A stretch of 7,488 nt of DNA from Acetofilamentum sp. (GTDB taxonomy: Bacteria > Bacteroidota > Bacteroidia > Bacteroidales > JAFGUD01). The notes under the pieces are model-generated. The model was not told the DNA's origin, ran no database searches, and saw nothing but the letters and a program-made list of their open reading frames with translations. The DNA lies in NCBI GenBank assembly GCA_020722645.1, contig DYKL01000166.1, forward strand, positions 1 to 7,488. The letters are read 5' to 3'. Below are positions 1-5,314 of the stretch, piece by piece (position 1 is the first letter of the stretch; each line of letters opens with the position of its first letter). The translations under genes and the position numbers were made by a program.

Positions 1-18
1 TCTTTTTATCTTTGTATT

Positions 19-53
19 GTCTAAAAAATAGTTTTTAGACTGAACTCTTAAAT
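19..53. repeat. Palindrome resembling a transposon terminal repeat
   Basis: A perfect 9-bp stem, GTCTAAAAA at 19-27 with TTTTTAGAC at 32-40, encloses a 4-base loop. The right arm runs into TAGACTGAACTCTTAAAT (36-53). That matches 17 of 18 bases at 4375-4392, the right end of the 160-bp insertion described at 4229-4388. I infer a second relic of that element family, either the right end of a copy that begins outside the window or a tiny derivative made of two ends joined. The hairpin lacks a G/C-rich stem, so a terminator is less likely. The rest of 54-210 is A-rich and shows nothing I can name. Confidence 0.5.
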
Positions 54-211
54 TAATAACAAAAACAAAAAGGACTACTGAAAGTTGAAAAATAAATTGA
101 TAAAAAGTGTTCTTGTTTGACAAAATCACAATCAAAAGACTTAAAAAAAAAACAAAATGCAATAAAATCATAAACAATTGACAATTTAAAAAAACATAAA
201 CATAAAAAAAG

Positions 212-220
212 TACATTTGC
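212..220 (+). promoter_or_regulatory. Bacteroidota-type -7 box, TACATTTGC
   Basis: TACATTTGC fits the Bacteroidota consensus TAnnTTTGC and lies just before the transpeptidase-like gene. No good TTG element is seen 19-21 bases upstream. If the box is used, transcription would start only about 5-9 bases before the ATG at 231, making the mRNA nearly leaderless. Confidence 0.5.
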
Positions 221-230
221 TAAAAAAAAG

Positions 231-968
231 ATGAAACAATTACTTCTACTTTTTATAATTTTAACTAATTTTACTGCTTATTCTCAAAGTTACCTGACAC
301 ATACGAGAGTAAAAGAGGCTTATGAAGAAAAAAAAGATTTTCTGGAAGAAATATTAAAAGAAAAAGGTATAGAATCTTTTAAAATTAATATTTTAATGAT
401 TGGTCTTAAAAGCGAAAAAGAACTTCAAGTGTGGGTTAAGCATAAAGATTCTACCATATACAAACATCTGATTACTTATGATTTTTGTAGTTTCAGCGGA
501 GAATTAGGACCTAAAAGACAAGAAGGAGACGGACAGATTCCGGAAGGTTTCTACTACATAAGTTATTTTAACCCATACAGTAGCTTTTTGTTATCATTAA
601 AAGTCAGTTACCCGAATCAATCAGATAAAATATTAGCGACTTCAAAATATCCGGGTACCGATATATACATTCACGGCGGATGCGCAACAATAGGCTGCAT
701 TCCTATTACAGATGACAAAATCAAAGAATTATATGTTCTGGCATGTATGGCAAAAGAAGCCGGACAGTCAAAAATTTCGATTTATTTGTTTCCAACTGCA
801 TTAACAGATGAAAATTTTTCAAAACTTTCAAAAAATCAGACATATTTAAAAAATATTAAATTCTGGGCAAATTTGAAACAAGGTTATGATTTATTCGTAA
901 ATAATAAAAAAGAACTAAAATATTCAGTTGATGCTCAAGGAAAATATATATTTGAAAATGTTAATTAA
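231..968 (+). CDS. Secreted YkuD/YafK-type L,D-transpeptidase family protein
   Basis: The 245-residue product starts with a signal peptide: Lys2, a Leu/Ile-rich core at 4-12, and likely cleavage near Ala-Tyr-Ser-Gln (16-19). It should therefore act in the periplasm. The catalytic signature is IHGGCATIGCIPITD at 147-161, with His148 and nucleophile candidate Cys156. Upstream, GPKRQEGDGQIPEGFYYI (93-110) is the typical YafK-branch lead-in. In this family a Cys-His pair either makes L,D-crosslinks in peptidoglycan or, as in E. coli YafK/DpaA, hydrolyses the link between peptidoglycan and Braun lipoprotein. The length is close to that of YafK (about 246 residues). The motif CIPITD replaces the CxR of classical YkuD crosslinking enzymes, which favours the YafK branch. 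Which reaction occurs here, and whether any Lpp-like partner exists, cannot be read from this window. The start is secure because the signal peptide begins there. No terminator follows; the next gene has its own promoter. Confidence 0.87.
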   Translation: MKQLLLLFIILTNFTAYSQSYLTHTRVKEAYEEKKDFLEEILKEKGIESFKINILMIGLKSEKELQVWVKHKDSTIYKHLITYDFCSFSGELGPKRQEGDGQIPEGFYYISYFNPYSSFLLSLKVSYPNQSDKILATSKYPGTDIYIHGGCATIGCIPITDDKIKELYVLACMAKEAGQSKISIYLFPTALTDENFSKLSKNQTYLKNIKFWANLKQGYDLFVNNKKELKYSVDAQGKYIFENVN

Positions 969-978
969 CATTTAAAAC

Positions 979-1011
979 TTGCACAATAAGAATAATTTAG
1001 ATTAAATTTGC
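979..1011 (+). promoter_or_regulatory. Promoter for the low-complexity lipoprotein gene
   Basis: A -33-like TTG at 979-981 is followed after 21 bases by TAAATTTGC at 1003-1011. Both the motifs and the spacing fit the Bacteroidota sigma consensus (TTTG, 19-21 bases, TAnnTTTG). Transcription would begin near 1016, giving a leader of about 30 bases before the ATG at 1049. This is the best-formed promoter in the window. Confidence 0.65.
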
Positions 1012-1048
1012 AATGAAAACAATAAAAACTATATAAAAACCCAATATT

Positions 1049-2209
1049 ATGAAAAATTTAATACTTTTAACAATAGTCGCTATGCTGTTTGCCTCCTGCA
1101 AAACAGTTTATGTTTACCACGATGACGTTTACAGTTCTCATAAACCGGTGGTTTACCAAAAAGTTCCTGACCAAAACGTTCAGGTGGTAAATGATACAAT
1201 AGTTGTTTCTGACGAAAACTCAGATAATTACGTTGTAGATGAAAATTATGATGAATATCCCGAATACATTGTAATTGGCGATTCTTATGCTTCAAGGTTG
1301 AGTCATTTCGACAATGCATTTATTGTTTATGATTACTACGATTACTGGTATAACGACTGGTATTATGATTATTACTGGTACAGACCATATTATTCATACT
1401 ATAATTGGTACAGACCTTATTATTACTCTTACTGGTACTACGATTATTACTGGTACGGTTCATATTGGCATACACCTTATTATTATAGCTACTGGAACGG
1501 ATACAACAACGGCTACTGGAATGGCTACTGGGACGGTTATTGGGATGGAAACTGGGACGGAAATGACGGAAATACTTATGGACACCGCTCAAGAGTAGTA
1601 TCAAACGGAAATACAAACGGCAGGACATATAATCCCAACGGCTCCCGTTCATACACAAGCTCAAATTATTCAAGAAGTAATCCCAACGGAAACAATACAA
1701 ATACAAATTACTCAAGAAATAACACAAACAATAATGTAAGCCGTTCTTATAATTATGCATCAAATGATGTAAACATTACAAGAAGCAATAATAATTCAAC
1801 AAATACCAACAAAAATAATAATTACAGTCGTTCTCAAAGTTATTCTTCGCCTAATAATAATACAAATACTAATTATTCAAGAAGCGATAACAACAGTACT
1901 AATTACAACAATACTAATACTAATTATTCAAGAAGCGATAATAATACTAATTACAACAATACTAATTCTAATTATTCGAGAAGTAATACAAATATCAATT
2001 CAAACTATAACAATTCAAACAACAACAATAATTGGAATTCAAGAAGTTATAATAACTCAAACAGTTACAATTCAAGTAGCTCAAGCAGTTCAAGCGGATT
2101 TAACAGTTCAAGAAGCAATTCTTCTTCATCATCAGGCTCACATTCAAGCTCGTCTTCAAGTTCCGGTTCTCATTCAAGTTCCGGTTCACATTCAGGAGGA
2201 AGACGATAA
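1049..2209 (+). CDS. Low-complexity lipoprotein, Tyr/Trp-rich then Asn/Ser-rich
   Basis: The 386-residue product begins with a lipoprotein signal peptide. Its lipobox LFASC puts the lipidated residue at Cys17, so it should be anchored in an envelope membrane. Residues 18-90 are ordinary sequence. Residues 91-170 are extraordinarily aromatic, with recurring YYW, WYRPYY and YWDGYW words; 150-170 form a Trp-Asn/Asp-Gly run. Residues 180-340 are Asn/Ser/Thr/Arg-rich with repeated NTNYSRS units. Residues 341-386 are nearly all Ser with GSHSSS repeats and end in SGGRR. No enzyme motif is visible. Such composition suggests an extended surface or matrix protein, with stacking aromatics in the middle and a flexible polar tail, but that is inference. 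Long open frames overlap it on both strands because the codons are so skewed. They are shadows: this frame alone has a signal peptide, an upstream promoter and a terminator just past the stop. Confidence 0.8.
   Translation: MKNLILLTIVAMLFASCKTVYVYHDDVYSSHKPVVYQKVPDQNVQVVNDTIVVSDENSDNYVVDENYDEYPEYIVIGDSYASRLSHFDNAFIVYDYYDYWYNDWYYDYYWYRPYYSYYNWYRPYYYSYWYYDYYWYGSYWHTPYYYSYWNGYNNGYWNGYWDGYWDGNWDGNDGNTYGHRSRVVSNGNTNGRTYNPNGSRSYTSSNYSRSNPNGNNTNTNYSRNNTNNNVSRSYNYASNDVNITRSNNNSTNTNKNNNYSRSQSYSSPNNNTNTNYSRSDNNSTNYNNTNTNYSRSDNNTNYNNTNSNYSRSNTNINSNYNNSNNNNNWNSRSYNNSNSYNSSSSSSSSGFNSSRSNSSSSSGSHSSSSSSSGSHSSSGSHSGGRR
1862..2000 (+). repeat. In-frame 48-51 base degenerate tandem repeat
   Basis: Inside the lipoprotein gene, a block coding for TNYSRSDNN recurs at 51- and then 48-base spacing. 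The 23-base word at 1868-1890 is repeated exactly at 1919-1941, and a diverged copy starts near 1968. Looser NTNYSR copies extend back to about 1690. All spacings are multiples of three, so expansion or contraction keeps the frame. Confidence 0.7.
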
Positions 2210-2225
2210 TCAGATAAATCAAAAT

Positions 2226-2249
2226 GCCACCATAAAAGGTGGCTTTTTT
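2226..2249 (+). terminator. Rho-independent terminator after the lipoprotein gene
   Basis: GCCACC (2226-2231) pairs perfectly with GGTGGC (2238-2243) around a 6-base loop, followed by six T. It begins 16 bases after the lipoprotein stop and ends 24 bases before the start of the OmpP1-like gene. Confidence 0.85.
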
Positions 2250-2273
2250 AGTAAAAACAAAATCTTAAAAAAT

Positions 2274-3740
2274 ATGAAAAAATTAATATTAGCTGTAATA
2301 ATAGTATTTACAGCAGCTTACGGATTTTCACAAAACGAAATTGACGCATTCAGATTTTCAGAAGCCTTTTATGGAGGTACTGCAAGAGCAATGTCAATGG
2401 GTGGAGCATTTGGTGCGCTTGGTGCTGACTTATCAACTGCTTCTACAAACCCTGCCGGTATAGGAGTTTATAAACAATCAAGCATAACTTTTGCACCTAT
2501 GGTTGTTATGACTAACGTAGAAGCTGATTTCAACGGAACTAATGCTGCAAATGACAAATTAACTATGACAGTAGCTAATGTAGGCGGTGTTTTTGGTTTT
2601 AGAAACGAAAATTCTCCGCTTAAATCATTCAATCTGGCATTCGGTTACAACAGATACAACGAATATGGTCAAAATTATCTTATAAACGGTATAAACGACA
2701 AAGGATCCTTGATGGATTCCTATATGCTCGAAGCAAACGGTACACATCCTGAAAACTTAAATTCCTTTACAACATTTTTAGCTTGGAATACTTGGCTTTT
2801 AGATACAGTGCCGGGAACTTTAAATTATACAAACCCTTTATGGTGGGCGCTACCGGCAGATCAAACCCCACAATACGGTCAAACTGTTACTAAATCATCA
2901 CAAGTTAAAGGTGGAGCAGGAGAAACATTTTTTACTGCTGCTTTAAATTATAACGATTTCTTTTATTTTGGAGCAACAGTCGGAGTACAATCATTCAACT
3001 ATAATCATCTGACAGTTTACACCGAAGAAAATTTTGTTGATAATGATGATTTAGAATCATTCAGATATACCGAACATTTGACTGATAACGGAACAGGAGT
3101 TAATTTCAAAGCCGGAATTTTACTCAAACCATTAAAATTTGTAAGATTCGGCGGTGCTTTCCACTCTCCTACTTACTTTACAATCTATGACAAATACGAC
3201 ATAACAATGGAATCATTCTGGGCTAGTCCGGATATTAATGGTGTTTACGATTATTACAGTTCTTCACCGGTAAATGATTATACTTTTAATTTACTAACAC
3301 CAATGCGATTGATGGGGAATTTAGGTTTTGTTATCTGTGATTTTGCCTTAATTGATGTCGATTACGAATATGTAGATTACAGTTCAATGCGTTTAAGTGC
3401 TAATGATTACCTGTTTACAGAAGAAAACAATGCTATCAGAAACGACTTTAAACCCACACATAATTTTAAAGGAGGTTTTGAAATCAGACACGGTATGATG
3501 AGCGTAAGAGGTGGTTATGCATATTACGGAAATCCATACAGAAACAGCAATGTTTACGAAAAAACTCAAATAACCGGAGGTATAGGTTTTGCAAATGAAT
3601 ACCTATTTGTTGATTTTGCTTACATTCACGATTTTCATAAGTATAACCAGTATTTGTACAACGGATATGTTGATGAACCGGTTCCTGAAATGAGCAAATT
3701 ATCAGGATTGATAAATGTTACAATGGGAGTAAGATTTTAG
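2274..3740 (+). CDS. OmpP1/FadL-like outer membrane beta-barrel protein
   Basis: The 488-residue product has a Sec signal peptide (Lys2-Lys3, hydrophobic core 4-15, likely cleavage near GFSQ at 17-20). Next comes the Bacteroidota OmpP1/FadL hallmark at about 34-65: GGTARAMSMGGAFGALGADL, then an STNPAGIGVY segment. The NPAG word is the conserved plug/N-terminal region of the FadL (Toluene_X) family. The remainder alternates short aromatic/aliphatic strands with polar loops, and the protein ends in GVRF with a terminal Phe, the usual signal for beta-barrel insertion. FadL members carry hydrophobic molecules such as long-chain fatty acids across the outer membrane; the substrate here is unknown. 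Length is normal for the family. The start is fixed by the signal peptide. Only 64 bases separate it from the lipoprotein gene and no TAnnTTTG box lies in that gap, so it may depend on read-through of the terminator or on a promoter inside the preceding gene. Confidence 0.83.
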   Translation: MKKLILAVIIVFTAAYGFSQNEIDAFRFSEAFYGGTARAMSMGGAFGALGADLSTASTNPAGIGVYKQSSITFAPMVVMTNVEADFNGTNAANDKLTMTVANVGGVFGFRNENSPLKSFNLAFGYNRYNEYGQNYLINGINDKGSLMDSYMLEANGTHPENLNSFTTFLAWNTWLLDTVPGTLNYTNPLWWALPADQTPQYGQTVTKSSQVKGGAGETFFTAALNYNDFFYFGATVGVQSFNYNHLTVYTEENFVDNDDLESFRYTEHLTDNGTGVNFKAGILLKPLKFVRFGGAFHSPTYFTIYDKYDITMESFWASPDINGVYDYYSSSPVNDYTFNLLTPMRLMGNLGFVICDFALIDVDYEYVDYSSMRLSANDYLFTEENNAIRNDFKPTHNFKGGFEIRHGMMSVRGGYAYYGNPYRNSNVYEKTQITGGIGFANEYLFVDFAYIHDFHKYNQYLYNGYVDEPVPEMSKLSGLINVTMGVRF

Positions 3741-3762
3741 TTTTTTTAAAAAATATAAAAAG

Positions 3763-3796
3763 CTGTCTGAATTATATAAAATCAGGCAGTTTTTTT
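3763..3796. terminator. Terminator after the OmpP1-like gene, probably bidirectional
   Basis: CTGTCTGA (3763-3770) pairs with TCAGGCAG (3782-3789) with one G-U pair, and seven T follow. The left side is A-rich, so the minus strand also has a hairpin plus T-rich tract. The stop codon of the decayed minus-strand gene (3795-3797) overlaps the T run, so the two convergent units shared this terminator. Confidence 0.8.
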
Positions 3797-4228
3797 AATT
3801 CCATTTTGCAAGCACCTGATATACAGGTTTTTCGTCAATATTTTTTTCAATTATTTCAGTAGTAATATTTTTACAACCAACAAATTTCAAGCTGTTTTCT
3901 ATCCAACCTGAAATTCTGTATATTATAAGGCTGTATTTTCCTTTTATTCTATAAAATTCAACAATTCCTTCGTATCTTTCTGATTTTAGTACTTTCGCAT
4001 CTGTATCTGAGTAATAAGTCGAAATTATACTTTTTGCCCGATTCAGTTAAAACTGGGGTGTGGCTACTCTGACAAATACTTTGTAAATACCTTTTAATGC
4101 AACGTCAGAGCTATATTTGCCAATTTCACGAAAAAATTCTTTGGGTTCAAGTTCAAAATTTCAGATGCAATAAGAGAAGGTTCGTAAAGTGAATCTTCAA
4201 TTTTGTACCATTTGTTTGCAAAAAATAT

Positions 4229-4388
4229 TTGAGTCCGGTCTAAAAAGCCAGTTTTATTTCAGTTAAACAATTTATGTACTTGATTATCAGTGTTTTTAAA
4301 AATGTTTCGTAATTTATGTAAGATGCTTATTTTCAGTAACTTAACTTTATGAACTTTCAACTTTATGAACTTTATAGACTAAACTCTT
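4229..4388. mobile_element. MITE-like 160-bp insertion with terminal inverted repeats
   Basis: The left end GAGTCCGGTCTAAAAAG (4231-4247) matches the reverse complement of the right end, GAGTTTAGTCTATAAAG (4370-4386), at 13 of 17 bases; three of the four differences are C-to-T or G-to-A transitions. The six bases AAATAT flank it directly at 4223-4228 and 4389-4394, as expected for a target-site duplication, and the boundaries fall exactly where the decayed gene loses its reading. Inside, the minus strand has an open stretch ending KNTDNQVHKLFN at a TGA (4259-4261) ten bases before the inverted repeat. That position would suit the tail of a deleted transposase, but a second open frame overlaps it and I cannot choose. 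No transposase is encoded, so it is non-autonomous or a remnant. Confidence 0.72.
4343..4374. repeat. 16-bp tandem duplication inside the insertion
   Basis: AACTTTATGAACTTTC at 4343-4358 is followed at once by AACTTTATGAACTTTA at 4359-4374 (15 of 16 identical). It lies next to the right terminal repeat of the 160-bp element. Each unit itself contains two AACTTT words. Confidence 0.8.
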
Positions 4389-4515
4389 AAATATCTTTAC
4401 TTTGTGAACTTATATTTTCAATCCATTTGCTGTATTTATCCTTACTTTTCAGTTCGATAAACTCAGGAAGTGTTTTAATAGCAGTACCTTTAACAAGCAT
4501 TTTCAAATAATTTCT

Positions 4516-4524
4516 GCAAATATA
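4516..4524 (-). promoter_or_regulatory. -7 box TATATTTGC of the decayed gene
   Basis: On the minus strand TATATTTGC fits TAnnTTTGC and ends 15 bases before the ATG of the decayed gene. No clear TTG lies 19-21 bases upstream. If still active it would transcribe a dead reading frame. Confidence 0.42.
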
Positions 4525-4616
4525 AAAAAAAGCACATATATATTTTATATTTTATTAAGTAACTTTTTATTATTGGTTTATGTCTTAATAATAACAACAT
4601 AATCTTTCAAAACAAA

Positions 4617-4645
4617 AAAAAACTGCTTTAAAAAAGCAGTTTTTT
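4617..4645. terminator. Bidirectional terminator after the small lipoprotein gene
   Basis: AAAAAACTGCTTT (4617-4629) pairs perfectly with AAAGCAGTTTTTT (4633-4645) around a 3-base loop. The minus-strand copy starts 6 bases past the lipoprotein stop and runs into a T-rich tract, so it ends that gene. The plus-strand copy also has a T run. Confidence 0.85.
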
Positions 4646-4651
4646 GATTTA

Positions 4652-5155
4652 TTATTTAGGAAAATAAATTTTCACACCTCCTGTAGCTTTATTTTCAAGC
4701 ACCAATTTATCCTTAGAAATTTCAACAATTTTGTAAACTACTCCTTCTTTTGTAGTTCCGGCACTGCTGTCCCATTCCATCATAGTAATTTCAGTTTCAT
4801 CTTCGTTGATTTCCCAATAACCAACAACTTCAAGAGCTAAAAATCCTTCACCAATTGTGCTAGAATAAGCCAATTTTGATTTGTCTTTTTGATCTCTGTC
4901 GAAAACCAAAGTTTCAGCAAGAAAATCAGCAAAATCACCAACATCTCCGGTAAGCTCAATGTCAGCAACAATGCCGGTAGCATCTTCCAAAGAATCAGTT
5001 GATGCATCTAATGTTTCTTGTGGCTGAAGTTTCCAAGCCTGAGAAATTAGAATTTCACCTTTTTCTTTTAGTTTTACTTCTTTGCCTTCACTTTTGCAAC
5101 CAATAGCAAAAACAAGACTAAGTGTAAAAAGCAACAAGAAATTTAATTTTTTCAT
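4652..5155 (-). CDS. Small lipoprotein, lipocalin-like
   Basis: The 167-residue product has a lipoprotein signal peptide with lipobox FAIGC, so Cys20 would be lipidated and the mature protein membrane-anchored in the envelope. The mature part (about 147 residues) is acidic. Around residues 37-42 it has ISQAWKLQ, and later VVGYWEINEDETEITMMEWD, then EGVVYKIVEISKDKLVLEN. This pattern of a Trp-containing first strand, a YWEINEDETEI-type strand and a final 'I..ls.dkLvL' strand is typical of Bacteroidota lipocalin-like small beta-barrel lipoproteins. These are thought to bind small ligands or have no known role; no ligand can be predicted. The start is fixed by the signal peptide. It is a single-gene unit: a perfect bidirectional terminator sits right after it and a separate terminator-like element lies between it and the LysRS gene upstream. 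Confidence 0.7.
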   Translation of the reverse strand: MKKLNFLLLFTLSLVFAIGCKSEGKEVKLKEKGEILISQAWKLQPQETLDASTDSLEDATGIVADIELTGDVGDFADFLAETLVFDRDQKDKSKLAYSSTIGEGFLALEVVGYWEINEDETEITMMEWDSSAGTTKEGVVYKIVEISKDKLVLENKATGGVKIYFPK

Positions 5156-5183
5156 TTCGATTATTTTTAATGTTTATAAAGCA

Positions 5184-5191
5184 CTAAAATA
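5184..5191 (-). promoter_or_regulatory. Weak -7-like box for the small lipoprotein gene
   Basis: On the minus strand TATTTTAG differs from TAnnTTTG at one fixed position and lies 28 bases before the ATG at 5155. The expected upstream TTG is absent; that place is occupied by a T-rich run from the 18-bp repeat. Confidence 0.25.
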
Positions 5192-5206
5192 GATTATTTG
5201 TTTGTT

Positions 5207-5255
5207 AAAAAAAAATATTTAGTCAAAAAAAAATATTTAGTCAAAAAAAAATATT
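5207..5255. repeat. 18-bp tandem repeat, about 2.7 copies
   Basis: The unit is nine A followed by TATTTAGTC. Exact copies lie at 5207-5224 and 5225-5242, with a partial third (nine A plus TATT) at 5243-5255. It sits between two minus-strand genes, upstream of the small lipoprotein. Copy number could vary by slippage. Confidence 0.85.
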
Positions 5256-5268
5256 ATTTAGAAATAAT
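5243..5268 (-). terminator. A/T-only terminator-like hairpin after the LysRS gene
   Basis: On the minus strand ATTATT and AATAAT arms (within 5253-5268) form a short hairpin followed by one A and nine T (5251-5243). It lies about 46 bases past the LysRS stop. The stem has no G-C pair, so it would be weak. Its T tract is the A9 of the third copy of the 18-bp repeat. Confidence 0.45.
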
Positions 5269-5314
5269 GTGCATAAATTCTAATTGCAATCTATTGAAAA
5301 TCAGTAAATTACAA

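Larger units (their letters stand above)
3795..4500 (-). pseudogene. Decayed gene of unknown function, disrupted three ways
   Basis: The minus strand holds one protein split over three frames. From the ATG at 4498-4500 it reads MLVKGTAIKTLPEF and so on for 37 codons, then stops at 4387-4389 inside an inserted element. The reading resumes at 4228 in another frame as IFFANKWYKIEDSLYEPSL. Around 4150 a one-base loss (AACTTGAACC where AACCTTGAACC would fit) shifts it to EPKEFFREIGKYSSDVALKG. A TAA at 4047-4049 follows VATPQF, after which 83 more codons continue in the same frame (LNRAKSIISTYYSD, GWIENSLKFVGCKN) to the stop at 3795. Joined, it is about 180 residues. From memory the KGTA start, the SSDVALKGIY segment and the GWIE-GCKN tail resemble small uncharacterised proteins of the DUF2378 or heme-NO-binding/V4R-like kind; that placement is uncertain. 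The TATATTTGC box at 4516-4524 would have been its promoter. Confidence 0.85.

Noticed and set aside
7..14. TATCTTTG box at the left edge
   Set aside because: It fits TAnnTTTG, but any upstream element is outside the window and no gene follows for over 200 bases; it may be part of the transposon relic.
117..206. TTGACA words at 117-122 and 178-183, the latter 17 bases from CATAAA
   Set aside because: These look like the sigma70 pattern of other phyla, which the Bacteroidota housekeeping sigma does not use; in A-rich DNA they are easily found by chance.
1314..1598. Plus-strand open frame rich in Thr, Ile and Gly overlapping the lipoprotein gene
   Set aside because: It is an out-of-frame reading of the repetitive TAT/TGG codons, with no leader, signal peptide or family match.
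1080..1763. Two minus-strand open frames (1080-1319 and 1320-1763) opposite the lipoprotein gene
   Set aside because: Both arise from the skewed codons of the real gene; the proteins are low-complexity Asn/Ser/His/Cys mixtures with no promoter or start context.
3797..4049. The 83-codon minus-strand stretch as an independent small gene
   Set aside because: It has no Met codon, and the frame continues upstream through the TAA with matching protein, so it is the back end of the decayed gene.
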